A stretch of DNA of 64,000 bases from Schistocerca nitens (GCF_023898315.1 NC_064619.1:349194650-349258649); one strand, 5' to 3'; numbered from the stretch's first letter, positions 1 to 12,026 are shown. Notes: a model not told the origin generated them from the sequence alone. Numbers and translations: made by a program.

Positions 1-211
1 GTGCAATTTCTTTATCTACATCTACTTGAGCACTGGTGGGCGGTGGCATCACATCCTGTGCCCCTGCCCCTACATTTTCGCACGGTATATCCTCAAAGAG
101 AGTACTTGTACTGCTTAATGCACCCGTTTCTACATTTCCTGCATTAACTAATGGCTGTTCCTCAGTATCCATATTGCTCGGACGTTGACTACGCAATTTA
201 ACCACATTCAT
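1..211 (-). CDS. N-terminal part of an unidentified protein, running off the window edge
   Basis: A minus-strand reading frame opens with ATG at 211 (starts MNVVKLRSQRPSNMDTEEQP) and stays open for 70 codons to base 1. The visible part is rich in Ser, Thr, Asn, Glu, Asp and Pro, has no Lys/Arg-rich or membrane segment, and looks disordered. I recognise no domain. It could be the start of a retroelement gag-like protein or the first coding exon of a host gene. It is incomplete here, and an open frame of this length could still be chance in AT-rich DNA, although the local composition is less AT-rich than its surroundings. Confidence 0.35.
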   Translation of the reverse strand, partial: MNVVKLRSQRPSNMDTEEQPLVNAGNVETGALSSTSTLFEDIPCENVGAGAQDVMPPPTSAQVDVDKEIA

Positions 212-2700
212 AAATTACCTACTCGAACACAAGATCTGACAGTTTTGCCACTTGCACACAAAATATTTTAATTTATCTACAATACACTGCACACTAAAAA
301 TTACTATCTACACTCAACTTTGCCCTGTCATAAACACTAACGTCAAACTACGTACACCACTAGCGATATGAGATCACTTCACTGGAGTTAAGCTTCTACA
401 AACAGGACAACTACACTGTAGTCTTACCTTTATCTGATTTCGGGTTTCGGCTGCCCCCGGATTATGTAGTCGTTACAGTTTCTCAGTACTATCAGGATCG
501 TTTCCTCTGACTCGCTTGCAGTAGTGCGTTTTTCCATGAAAGAATTTTTGTACATTCATTAATACATGTCATTAATCATGAGACACATACATACATTTAT
601 CACTAAATACATACATGTATATAACAATAGACAATGAAAGAAAACACATAAAACAGTTATTTTCGTGGCCACTGCAAATTCGTGCCCCACGTTTTTGGGC
701 GACAGTTTTGCTTCGTGTCTCTTTTTTCTATTTGTTTTGTTTTATTATTACTATTATTATTCGCGTAACAACTCATATATTGAATGAAATATGTTACTAC
801 GAAAAGAGACTCGAAATACCTTTTAGTGATGCTGTGCTATGCCTTTCTTTGGACCATTAATTTTCAACAAAACGGAATATATTGTGTTCTTATTGTTCTG
901 GATCTGGCTTTCTATTAAAGGAACATTTTTTTCATTACTGTAACTCGCCATAAAGTTCAACATATCTTCCTTACTTTATAGTTATTGAAAAGGTTAATGA
1001 AAATTTCGTCGTTATCAATACTGATGTTACAGTACGCAATGATTGTTCAACATCATAATTCTGCAGTGAATTTTTGTTAACAGTAAAACAACAATAAGTA
1101 CCACGGCTGACACGAGAACATGAGACTATTATCGGAGAAAAAAGATGCTTTTACTGTAAGGTTGCCAGACCAGAACTACGCACAGCAAGATTTCTTTTAT
1201 GTGATGAAAATAAATTATCTTTTTGCACTATTAGTAATATATTATCAGCAGCCCGCGTCAACCTGTAAAACACATCATAAAATCTGCTGCTCTGGTCTGC
1301 AATTCCGAAGGCTGAAAGAAATAATTTTACTTCACTATTACCTGACCGCTTCTTTGCGGTATGATAGATTTCATTTACTGCAATTTAAATGAGCCGCGGC
1401 AGCGGCTGGTTCGTTCATAGCGCCGCTCAGCACCACGAATAATATTTAAACAACTGAAAATATCTTAAAGGGATGGGATAAAATACCGGGCAAGCTTGAC
1501 ATAAATCATAATGCAAGGTTTCACTAAGTAACTCTATTCAAAACATTTAAACAATTTGATTAATTACACACCTTTTTAAAATCTTGCTTAATGGCGTCCC
1601 TCTTACAAACTTGACAAAAGAATGCTACGCTAGCATACAATATCACGTCACAGGCTATCCTACTCACGTAACTCCAAGAAGATGACAGAGAAATTAATGT
1701 TCGTTCTGCATTATTTATACTAGTCACATATTCTCATCTTTGTTTGATATTTATCGTCTGTGGCGGTTTCAGTACTCGCCGACACAGATATTATCTAAAA
1801 TAAATAATAAAAAAGTACATAATTTTATACAATAACAAAACATGATACACAATGTTTTCTCTTTATTACATGATATGCCTTTTGCTAAGAGACGTTACAT
1901 GATCCACTCATTCACTGAGTTTGCGCATATCGATTACATATCATTTCCCCACCTCAGTTGATATTTTCAGTTCTCCCTGAGCCGTGCACCGACTCATTAC
2001 TGTCGGGGATATGGAAAGAAAAATTAAAAATGAGTCTTCTGCTACAGTCGTCTCTTCTCTGACACTACTACGGTGCTCAAATTGAAAGGTAAAGTATTAG
2101 AAATCACAGGTGAAACGGTACGTAATAGGAATCGACGTCCGCGCTATAAGCGGTAATGGCCACGTATGCTCTGTGGATTGTGTACAGGTCTTACGGCTGA
2201 GCCATGCATTCGTAGCACAAATGCTTCATTTTCTTGCTTGTAGTTGCATCACTATCCTAACCAAATATTGTTCGCACGATGCAGTACAAGGAAATGCAGA
2301 ATCGGATTACACTAAGAGTGTTTTACCTTATGTTTCCTAGTTGCAAATGCTACTTTTATGACAAGTTGCTTAGTGTGTCAACGTACCTTCTATTTCGCAC
2401 CCATATAGTTTTGCAGGAACGAATATGGGGTCATTAATGAAAACAAACAGACCAAATGCCGATAACAATGTATACTGACGATGTCAAATGTTGATTATGG
2501 TGTAGTTTCTGCATAGTTTAGTGTTATATTACATGTGACGCACTGTTAATAAGTAACCGTCGGGATAACAGGCACTAACTTGCTTCCTTAGATGCAGAGA
2601 TCTTTTAGTCACATTACTCTTTTGAGTGTTGTTGGTTTGAATGAATTTGCTGATTAACTTACTTAGCAAATTTTGAAAGGCAAGTTCTGTTGGTTCTAAA
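212..2700. other. No recognisable gene or element
   Basis: AT-rich sequence with many stops in all frames. Short ORFs at 615-860, 1120-1392 and 2110-2340 have no recognisable motif and biased but non-coding-like composition. A small GC-rich patch lies at 1390-1435. Confidence 0.5.
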
Positions 2701-2703
2701 TGT

Positions 2704-3000
2704 TTGTATTGGTGCACCAGTATTACAAAAGCTTTTCTAAAAAAAATACTGCTCAAAGGAATCACTTACTCAATAAAGAAAAGATGTAGGAATTATTCGG
2801 TCCTAACGTCCTTTGAAGAAGAGGTAATAACAAACGGAGGTCGTATTGTGGAGAAAATCGTACAAGTCAAATTGCGAGGGAACCATCCTTGCGGTTTCCT
2901 TAATCTACTTAAAGAAACCATCGAAACCATAGATGTTGATGGACGAATTATTGACTTGTATCACTGTCAATCCAAATGCGAGGGCCGTGTGTTACCATAA
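2704..3000 (+). CDS. Unassigned ORF of 98 codons
   Basis: The second half reads EEEVITNGGRIVEKIVQVKLRGNHPCGFLNLLKETIETIDVDGRIIDLYHCQSKCEGRVLP, given here only as evidence of balanced composition: residues about 40-98 mix hydrophobic and charged positions in a protein-like way and include three Cys near the end (the segments are GNHPCGF and YHCQSKCEG). The first 35 residues look like translated AT-rich non-coding DNA, so a real exon, if any, would start inside. No family recognised. A chance ORF remains likely. Confidence 0.2.
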   Translation: MYWCTSITKAFLKKILLKGITYSIKKRCRNYSVLTSFEEEVITNGGRIVEKIVQVKLRGNHPCGFLNLLKETIETIDVDGRIIDLYHCQSKCEGRVLP

Positions 3001-4360
3001 TGCCACCTCAATAGAGATAAAATAAATAACGAGATTATTTTATCCCATGAAGCCGAAGTTTTATTGAATCGGCAACTTTGGTTTCAGGTTGTATTGGCCA
3101 AGGTATCATTGACTAACTGTATAGCACGCGCCGAGTTGACGACGGCGGCCCCAGCAGGCAGAACAAAATTTGGTGGCTATGAAGAGCTGCATGGTATGGA
3201 GTGTTAAGCCTCTGTGGGTTGGCGGAACGGCCATTGGAGTGACCTGTCGACAAATTTAAATTTCAGAATTAAAAACGTGATCACATTATTGTGGGATGTT
3301 ATATGTAAATAAAAATGCAAAATTATTGTAGGACCCGAGGTTAATATAGTGTCGATTTCTCTATCGATATTGTTGAGACTGTAAACAGACAATGGAGTTA
3401 CCAATTTATAACTATTGACACAAGTGTAGTAAAAGAGTTCAATGAAAATATAATTTATAAATTGTTTTGCGTGCCAGATACGGGTATAGTGAAAGGATGT
3501 TTCTGTCTCCCCTACTCATCAACTCAAGATTGCAAAGTATAATAAATAAGAAGTGAAATGTCAGAACTACCAGCAATGACTGTTTGCCGCTATCTTGTTC
3601 CCTGAATACAGTTCCTTCTGATCATTGTATCATGATTTCAGGTGGCTATCACAAGTATGTGAATATTTCTACGTTTATACTGACCATTATACAGAACTAC
3701 GTTCTACGCATATAGCAATCAAGACAACTGCGACTGTTGGTATATGCACTTATGCCAGAAACGTAGAGTCTCTTAAAGCAAGATCCCAATTTTTAATTGT
3801 AGTTCCGAGGGAGTCATGGATAATTAGATGACTGAAAAGCAAACCTTGATGCAGTATAATAGAACAGAACCAAAAGTCCAGTGTACGATGATCAATGAAA
3901 ACTGTACTGAAAACTTGCTAACACTTTCATGGACTGTAGGAGATAAGAATGTTTTCTGAAACTCCCTCCATACTATTAAAGGTTAAGCAAGCAAATTGTA
4001 CTGTTCATTCTTAAGATTACGTAGAACCTAGCAATTCTAGGGCGAAATAGTACGCTGTCGATAAAGGCTGCGTATCAGCACACAATTCAAAACCGTTATA
4101 GAAGAACAGTATTGCAAGCATCGTGATAACCACCCACAGCTCAGTACAACAGAATTTATGATCCGACCATAGAAATTAGCATCTGGTAGGCTTGTCTATG
4201 TACCTAAGCTGACAGAATTTCAGTGATATAAAAAACGTACAATTGTAGAGTCGAAAAAATAACGCAAACGCAGGTTACCGTTCTGAAGGGAGTTGCAATG
4301 TGGCCATGAAACCAGAGATACACTTAGAAATTGAAATCTACTGATCGAAGTTTCACTCGC
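3001..4360. other. No recognisable gene or element
   Basis: AT-rich DNA. ORFs at 3204-3404 (-) and 3625-3831 (+) show no motif. If the exon array just to the right is real, this is its downstream flank on the minus strand. Confidence 0.45.
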
Positions 4361-4444
4361 CGTAGCAATGTGGCTTTCCTCTTCTCATTGCAGACGTCTC
4401 TGCAGTACCTCCTCAAAAAACGCGTCAAGCGTGAACTGACGCTC
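4361..4444 (-). pseudogene. Exon A, copy 1 (degenerate) of a triplicated 84-nt exon
   Basis: Read on the minus strand, a ...CCAACAG acceptor-like end is followed by 84 nt starting GAGCGTCAGTTCACGCTTGA, and then GCGAGTG at the donor position. The translation starts ERQFTLDAFFEEVLQRRLQ and then meets TGA where the other two copies have Glu. The donor is GC instead of GT. The length matches copies 2 and 3 exactly. The stop and weak donor suggest that this copy is dead, or skipped if the gene is active. Confidence 0.5.
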
Positions 4445-4746
4445 CTGTTGGAAAAGAACTTATTAGTTTTCATATATCCAACTTGTGGAGTAATACAGAA
4501 CATGTGATAGATTCTAACATGGCCGCTTTTTACAAAGTGCTACATATATCAATCATTTTATTGACAACATTTATACAGTTACCGATTTTAATTTTCAAGG
4601 AACACTACTACTGAGTCCATGTCTGACCAGCTAATAATACTAAACAAATACTAATGTCCCATAAAATACAAGATTTTTGTTTTGCACGATTGGTTATTGA
4701 AGTACTTCCGGGAGTTATGCCGAGTTGTTGTTCTTGTTGAGTGTGG

Positions 4747-4893
4747 AATATTTCAACGACAAACCGAGCCGTGTCCTTCAGGTCGAATGACATTCCCTGA
4801 CTAGAGGGAATCCTGGGATCGAGTGCACACAACGGCAAAGCTCGCTGCACTCCAGTCACGGTCATCGAAGCATTTTGCACAAATTCTAACAAC
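4747..4893 (-). other. Exon-like block B, copy belonging to exon A copy 2
   Basis: This minus-strand block starts after a GAG and reads LLEFVQNASMTVTGVQRALP and onward. It aligns with the block at 5851-6006 over its whole length, sharing the ELL, VQR.L.L.AL and VVEI segments, with small indels. It lies about 130 bp downstream (minus sense) of exon A copy 2, the same order as the other A-B pair. An open frame covers 4608-4892. Function unknown. Whether it is an exon is inferred only from duplication and reading frame. Confidence 0.35.
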
Positions 4894-5025
4894 TCATCAA
4901 AACACCCGAAGCAGGAGACTAAATACTATCACGTTCGTAAGAGAGTATTGATATGAACATGAAACGGATAGTATACGTTGAAACCTGTTGCTATTATTCC
5001 CTATAACCAACTAATTTACACCCAC

Positions 5026-5109
5026 CGGAGCAACACGGATTTCTCCTTCTTCCAGCAGCCGTTTCTGCAGTAGCTCCATGAAAAATTCGTCAAGTGTAAA
5101 TTGACGGTC
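5026..5109 (-). other. Exon A, copy 2 of a triplicated 84-nt exon
   Basis: Minus strand: acceptor-like CTCCAACAG or TTCCAACAG, 84 nt, then donor GTGGGTG. The translation is open for 28 codons: it begins DRQFTLDEFFMELLQKRLLE and ends GEIRVAP. It differs from copy 3 at several residues but keeps the frame and the exact length. The short helix-forming, Leu- and Glu-rich peptide resembles an amphipathic helix. No family recognised. Confidence 0.5.
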
Positions 5110-5850
5110 CTGTTGGAAAAGAAATTTTTAGTTGTATGATCTCCAACGAGTGTAATAATACAGAGTATATGTTATTTGCTAATATGTCCGAGTGTAATAT
5201 AGTTTTATATTGATCGCGAACTACGCAACTTTCAGTTATCGAGACAGTAAAGAGACTAAACTACATGGTCATCAGTCCCCATTTCCTTACTCAAAAGGGT
5301 CTCGGATTAAAACCATTCCACAAAAGAATCTGGGAAAGTAAAAAAGTCGTAAAGGTAACTGGGAACATAACTCAAACAGAAAACGGAAGAAGCAAGCTAA
5401 AAGAAAAACGTGCTCTAAATGTAACAAATTCCGTAGAAAGAATAAAAAAATACATCAGATGGGGTGGGCTGGCTAATTGCAAGAATAAAAAGAGGATAAG
5501 CCAGCGACTCTGACACATACTAAACTCTCCATCCTAAAACCACAAGGCTAGAGAAACTCAAATAAAGAAGAGACGTACATAAAGGCGAACAAACAAGAAA
5601 GAAAGAGCGGGGAAGTGTTATAATGGAGGGAGGATGAATCCCTGGCAGAGAAGGGCACACGCGCATCCTTACGTTGATGCATACAGTGATTCACTTTAAT
5701 ATCCAAGTAACGTCACTCTTCCCCACATCTGAGTAAGTAGTAATTCTAACACATAACTAATATCCCGAGATATCTAAGGTTTTCAAGGCGCGATGGACTA
5801 AAGATATACTTCCGGAAATTTTACTGTCTTTTTATCCCTTTTTTCTGCAC

Positions 5851-6006
5851 AATATTTCAACGACTGATGAAGCCGTCTCCTCCATGTCGTGTGGCGTTTC
5901 CAGACTGGTTGGGGAGCAAAGAAGTGAGTGCACGTAACAGCAAAACTCGCTGCACCCGAGGAAGACGATCATCGAAGAATTGTGCGCAAAATACAAACAA
6001 CAACTC
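5851..6006 (-). other. Exon-like block B, copy belonging to exon A copy 3
   Basis: Minus-strand block reading LLFVFCAQFFDDRLPRVQRV, then LLLRAL, and related to 4747-4893. After about 30 codons the frame that matches the sister copy shifts by one, so at least one copy is decayed. It lies about 130 bp downstream of exon A copy 3, as in the sister pair. Confidence 0.35.
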
Positions 6007-6137
6007 GGCATAATACCCGGAAGCACAGCATTAACTAGTATCACTTGCGTGAGTGAGTGATCATGTGAACAAGAAACGAAAAATACACTTTGAAACCAAA
6101 TGCTACAATTATACACACAGATATAATTTACACTCAC

Positions 6138-6221
6138 CGGAGCAGCACGGATTTCTTCTTCTTCCTGCAGCCGTTTCTGCAGCAGCTCGACAAAGAACAC
6201 GTCAAGTGTAAACTGACGCTC
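6138..6221 (-). other. Exon A, copy 3 (best preserved) of a triplicated 84-nt exon
   Basis: Minus strand: ...ATCCAACAG acceptor, 84 nt, then a good donor GTGAGTG. The 28-codon translation begins ERQFTLDVFFVELLQKRLQE and ends EEEIRAAP. It is the copy with the best splice borders and no stop. Given the order on the minus strand (A3, B3, A2, B2, A1), the region looks like tandem duplication of an A+B exon pair. I do not recognise the protein. A pseudogene fragment is as likely as an active gene. Confidence 0.5.
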
Positions 6222-6978
6222 CTGTTGGATAAGAGATTATTAGTTTTATCATAGAGAGCACTTTTATTATTGAGATATAGCGCTACTTCTTAATATGTAC
6301 AGGTGTTAAGAAGTGTAACACTTATTAAGAATGTATGGGCCTTTAGATAGCGATAGTGAGTATACATTGTTTGGCTGTAATAGCTACCATTATGCTATGG
6401 GCGAACTGTTAAGCTGGAGGGCTACAGAGGAATTATTTGAGGTACAGTGTCGCCATGACCTTTTTATTCTCTGTTTTGGTGTGATCTATCTCTGGAAAGG
6501 AATGTAACTGGGACTGTGTCAATTTTTACTGACAGTTCCCGTTTCTCTATTCTCTGAATCCTCGGATAACAACATTGTGGCCTAAATATTCTTAGAAGCC
6601 ATATTTTGCGAGCACGTTATCTTTTGATCAGAAGACAGAAGTAAATTTAAGAGGTGATCAGCCATTTATTTTACTTGAAGTCGAGATATGGTAAATATGA
6701 AAAATGTTGCGTATCTCTGGAGACGAGGTTGAAGGCTTTACTATGTTGCTGAGTGACCAGCAATTTCTATTTCCATCCAGTGATGAAGAAATCCACCCAT
6801 TCGCCAGTGACGTTCATCTGTGGCTGTGTTTTACATACGGTCACGAAAACTGACTATGATCCCTTCATATATGCAGCCAGTGAAGCCTATCTGTTGAGTG
6901 TGACGTGGCCTTCGGTCAATACCGTTGGGCCTTCAGAGGCTCGTTCTGACGTAATAAGTTTATTAGTTGGTACTTTAG
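6222..6978. other. No recognisable gene
   Basis: Would be upstream of the exon array on the minus strand. ORF 6753-6986 (+) has no motif and ends in the TAA-rich tail of the next repeat. Confidence 0.4.
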
Positions 6979-7090
6979 ATAAATAATAATAATAATGTCG
7001 TGTGACTAGGGCCTCTCGTCGGGTATACAGTTCGCCTGGTGCAAGTCTTTCGATAAGACCCCACTTGGGCGACTTGCGCGTCGAAGGTAC
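6979..7090 (-). repeat. 3' end of a SINE/LINE with a TAA-type tail
   Basis: On the minus strand it runs CCTTCGACGCGCAAGTCGCC, continues through a block ending AGGCCCTAGTCACACGAC, and ends in (ATT)n. From memory this is a shared arthropod retroelement 3' tail. No 5' part is present, so it is a 5'-truncated copy. Confidence 0.5.
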
Positions 7091-8512
7091 TTTAGATCAT
7101 TCTACTGGTGAAACGCAATCACTATAAAACCAGGTATCGAAATGGAATTAAATATAATTTATGTAATAATGTGTGTGCAGCCGCGCTTTCTTGCGTGTGC
7201 GTGCGTGTGTAAGTAAGGTTTTCAGACATTTTTTACATTTTATTTTTGATGAATTTTTACTGTTTTAGCACATTGCTCCTCACTCTCCTCATAAACGTAC
7301 TCTTTCCCTGCACTGAAACCAACACACAATCGTCATAGTCAGTTTCTAGTACAGGTTCTTTTCTTAGATGTGTTAATCGTAATGACTTGTCACATGGGAT
7401 GTTTATAGCGAACCGCAGATTCATTTACAGTAAATCGTGACAGTCTGTAATACCTGCTGACCAACCCATGTACAATGAAGTAGCTCTAAAACTTTGGTTC
7501 TTTGCTTATTATGGTATCAGTAATGCAACGTGACGTGGCTCACCTCAAAGGTACGTCGAGCAGAGACCAAGGTCTTGTCCAGTCGCAGACCTTCGTCTTT
7601 CTCCCTTCCCACACACCGGGAGAAAAACGTCTTGATGCTTCGGAAAAATATTATCCATTTTTGACTGGTGAGGAATTCATTATTTTAATTCCCTTTCACT
7701 AATTCATAATAGGTGAATTAAGATAATACCTGTTCTTCGATGACAACCAAAGGTATGTTCATTACGAGGTAAATTTATTCTGCAATGAATAATTTTGTTT
7801 CGATAGCAGTTATATAAAGATATCATTATTAGACAGAGAGACAGTACTATTAGCAAGACATTGCATCGCAACACTAGTTTCGGATATACACCAAGTACAG
7901 TTATTTAAACTTTGCATTCGGGCAGACATTAAGCCGCGATTTGGTTACTACTATCCGTTCGTTCAATATGGCAACGTGAGGCAGGATCGGTAATTTAATT
8001 AGTGTGTACTTAAGGGAACATCTCGTTGACGATATGAAGTTACTGGTAAATAATCTATGCAACAGTGTGGTGGTTTAAATCCCAAATCTCACAGCAGTGT
8101 CTGAGGAGATTACGATTTTTACAGATACCCCTTGTCTGAGTCAGTGTATTCTCATCGGGTTGCGCCTTTCCTTCTTTGTGGCAGAGTCATCAACAACCTA
8201 AGCTCAACAGTAAACCTAAAATCACTCGTTAGCGCCATGTGAACTATTCAACAATATGTACGGCGTAACAACCATTGTTACGATTAAAATATATCCAGCG
8301 ACATTTTAATCAAGAAAACCCCAGTACAGCTTATAAACTCCCGTAGAAATTAACACTTAACGATGCTCAAAGGTATTAATTTAATTTCTTCGAGTAACAG
8401 AAATAGAAAATATTTTGATATGGTGCCATGACAACTCATTATGACTACACGAAGCTGGAACTTGTTTACGTATTGCTTTCTTCTTCACTCAAGTTAAAAT
8501 ATAACAGATTTG
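7091..8512. other. No recognisable gene or element
   Basis: AT-rich, stop-rich DNA with a short GT-rich stretch at 7168-7216. Nothing else seen. Confidence 0.4.
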
Positions 8513-8695
8513 GTAACGGTCCTCGACGATTTAGGTGACATAGCATTGTTGTTAGCATACGCTGTGATCATCATTAAATAGCAACCCCACTAATAGCAAT
8601 TCCAGCAAATTCAGAGCACATTATTTTATAGGAACGTCGATATCAATAGGCAAACAAGCACTGCAGTAAAGGTTTTAGTAATTTAAATATATGTC
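8513..8695 (+). repeat. Dispersed repeat, copy 1
   Basis: Shares AACGGTCCTCGACG, TTTAGGTGACA, ATTGTTGTT and AGAGCAC.ACATTTTAT with 12027-12180 in the same order and orientation, with small indels. Family not identified. Confidence 0.6.
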
Positions 8696-9640
8696 ACACG
8701 AAATAATCATGCATTGCTTTTGAAAGATATACAGCAGTGTCTAAAGTATGAAAACGAAATTTACCAACTAAAATACTCCAAGCTCTTAATTAAATTTCTT
8801 TTACCAATTAGAGAGTTATACTCCTTTTTATGGAGGAAGGTCAACTCAGTACGACACAAAACAGTTAGCATCAGATTCCAACATTTGTTCGTTTTCACAG
8901 ACGGAAGAAAATTCCAGCAGCGTGACTCTGTTATGACTACAGACACTACGTATGTGTAATCGACAAAACGAGAAAGATCGCTAACATCGTTGTCGTTGTG
9001 AATCTCAGCAACTGAAAGGAATAGAGCATGCTACAGCTCTATCCGTCTGCTCTGACCCACGAGGTCATATTTGGGGAAAAGTGGATAGTTTACACGAGAT
9101 GCTACGACAATCACAGATAACATGTAATAAGAAACCGATGACACTCTTCAAGACGGCGACAGCAATATAGACCAATAAAATCAAAAACAAACATAAAATA
9201 TTTTGCGTAGGTGGTGCTGTACAGCTTTAAGAAATGTTAAGAACTGTCATATGCAGCACACAGCTATAACGGAATATTTTATTACAGACGATCGATTTCG
9301 TTCTAGAACCAGGAAATCATAGGGTATAAAAACCATCTCTCCTAAGCGTTTGATTAATTGGAACAGCAGTTAGCAGATGTACAAAGCTCCATCATTGATA
9401 TATCTATATATATCGAATACTGGGGAAAAGAGTAGGCGAGATTAAATGCACAAAATTTTATGAATGTACAGCTAGTACCAATGACGGAACAATGTACATC
9501 AGACAACTGCGATTCCATTTACTCAGACGGATAGTTGAGACGGTTTTTGGACACGATGATGGTCTGGTCCTAGACAGAAATCGATTGTTTCTGTTAAAAT
9601 ATACCGTTGTGTGTTGTATAACGCACTTCTTAACAAACAA
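8696..9640. other. No recognisable gene
   Basis: Stop-rich AT DNA. ORFs 8714-8959 (+), 8761-8946 (-) and 9458-9727 (-) overlap or shadow repeats and show no motif. Confidence 0.4.
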
Positions 9641-9647
9641 AAGACCA

Positions 9648-9890
9648 TGACCGAGCGAGGTGGCGCAGTAGTTAGCACACTGGACTCGCATTCGGGAGGA
9701 CGACGGTTGAATCCCGCGTCCGGCCATCCTGATTTAGGTTTCCGTGAATTCCATAAATCGCTCCAGGCAAATGGCGGGATGGTTCCTTTGAAAGGGCACG
9801 GCCGACTTCCTTCCCCGTCCTTCCCTGATCCGATGAGACCGATGACCTCGCTGTTTGGTCTCTTCCCCCAAACAACCCAACCCAAAAGAA
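9648..9890 (+). mobile_element. tRNA-derived SINE, family 3 (head GAGGTGGCGCAGTAGTTAGC)
   Basis: Has a polymerase III A-box-like start (GGCGCAGTAGTTAGC), a B box (GGTTGAATCCC) and the body CCATCCTGATTTAGGTTTCC through AAAGGGCACGGCCGACTTCC, ending CAAACAACCCAACCCAA. Imperfect flanking repeats (AAAAGACCATG on the left, AAAAGAACCATG on the right) look like a target-site duplication. Several apparent ORFs on both strands here are only SINE sequence. Confidence 0.85.
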
Positions 9891-10470
9891 CCATGGGAAC
9901 TATTTGAATCACCATATGAAATGAAATTATCGAGACAATCGCAGGAATTGGTGATTTGTGGATGGGAACATATTAAAAAGTTTACTAAACCTAAGAACAT
10001 TTAAGAACTTCTCTAGAATAAAACGAACGAAAATATATAGTAAACACAAAACTGGATTCGAATAATTCGCTTGACCAATACAGATGAAATGAAGACTGTG
10101 GTACTAGACGCGTCCACAAAACAATATCACTGGAAAATAGCACACACATTCTTCCGGAATGATGCAAATGCAAAGTCTAATCGCAGCGTTAGCTGTACCT
10201 ATATAGCTTTAACAAACAGCGATAACAGATCCTCTACGAATGTCTAACACAAACAGAAAAAACTGCAAAAATGGCAGAATTTGAATTGAATCTCTGCTTG
10301 ACCTGTAGCTCAAAGGGAGATAGCGATATCACACACATCTGCAATTCGACATAATCGAAAATTATCGCATAGGAATTTTTCTGTGACAAATCTAAAAATA
10401 TAAAAAAAAGACACAAATGGTATTGCAGTATATACAAGACCCTCCCCCCCCCTCCTACCCCCGCAAGCAC

Positions 10471-10472
10471 AT

Positions 10473-10515
<43 letters not shown>

Positions 10516-10529
10516 AATACACACACACG
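10471..10529 (+). repeat. (CA)n microsatellite
   Basis: Interrupted CA repeat following a C-rich run. It creates spurious low-complexity ORFs on both strands. Confidence 0.95.
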
Positions 10530-12026
10530 AATCTCATTATGCAAGGATGACGCACATGAATTTCTCGAGAATAAATCGAACAAAAGAAACAAAAAGACAT
10601 ACACATGGAAAGTTTGTATCCTATTTCGTGATAACTCTATTCCCAAACTGAGGATAGAGTTTGAAAACACCACCCACATTACTTCAACTTCATCGAAAAA
10701 TTATATACACAATTCCATTACAATAAACCTAAAGAAAAGAAGTACTAAAACTGGAATCGCACACAACCACAAATAAATAGCTCAAAAACCGAAAATAAAT
10801 ACTTCACCAATAATTACCAAAACCTCGATCCAATTTGGCCTAAGCAAATACTACGAACTACAAGAAAAGAAAAAAAAAATGTACGGCGCGAGAGTGAGCC
10901 ACCGGTAAAAACAAATTGAGCCTCTTAGGAACAGTGGATTTCATAAGCGCAGTGTCTCAAAGAGTCAAATCCGAAAAACGGCCAAATATTTGTAAATTAA
11001 AAATTTATAAATAACATTACCAACAGCAATGCAATTTCATTAGGGCTAACCTCACTCTCGACAAACTTCCCACATTAAAAAGACAGCTAAATCACTATAA
11101 GAGTCAAATGATTATCATAATTAATAATCGTTTGACTCACAAAAAGTTATATTATGCTCTGAAGGTCCTGCCTACCATTACCCTGGGAAATTGTGCGATA
11201 TGCAGAAAGAAACAGACAAATATTTGTCAGAAAAATAGAATAGAAACATAATCGTTACTGGTTTCTGCACGACAGTTTAAACTGTGGTCTCAGGTTCCAC
11301 ACAAACCAAATCCTCGTACGTCGCGATGTATTTTGAATAACAGCATAGTTTACAGACATCACAGATTACACTGGTAAGTAACACAACCACAGGCTGACTT
11401 TTAGTAACAGTCCGCTTACTTCCCATTCAGCATAAAGTCATGACGTCACGTAGGATGTTATGGGTCAAAGCAAACGGGTGGAAAAGGACCATGTGCTTGC
11501 CACGTTTGCCATTGAGGAACTAAGAAATTAGTTCGAGAATACAAAATGAAAGTGCGAGAACTAAACCAAATAGAAAGTATAGAAATATTTGAATCTCCAC
11601 GAAAAACTGAAAGAAAATGATATTTCACGTTATATACTGTTAATAACATCAGGTTCTGTAATCATATCACACTCTACCATGTGCTTCTGCCTGCTAGTAT
11701 TTGTCCACTAAGTACGCTGACAATTAAAAGCTTCTCGATGGCCTGACTAGAGATGATTCCGAAAGGTGAATAAATAAGTGACAGAGACGTGAATAGCTCA
11801 TACCTCTTGCAGGTACAATGCTCCTCGGTTCTGAAGCTCGGTGTTCGCTTCGTCAAAGCTTCTAAAGCGCCTCAAGAACTTTAAAATGTTTCGATAGTTG
11901 TTCTCGAAACACAAAATTCACTCTACAGCACTTGAATAAAAGCTGAAGCTTCTTTCACACAATAACTCACACAGCGAATTCGGATAGGCACTTCTAGTAC
12001 TCTAGAGAATACGGAAGTAATTGCTA
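10530..12026. other. No recognisable gene; one short hairpin
   Basis: AT-rich. An imperfect 15-bp inverted repeat at 11101-11138 (GAGTCAAATGATTAT against ATAATCGTTTGACTC) could form a hairpin. No coding signal. Confidence 0.4.

Noticed and set aside
9523..9915. 130-codon minus-strand ORF and overlapping ORFs
   Set aside because: They lie in the family 3 SINE; the frames come from its GC-richer body.
10234..10776. Several ORFs on both strands rich in His/Thr or Cys/Val
   Set aside because: They are translations of the (CA)n repeat and its flanks.
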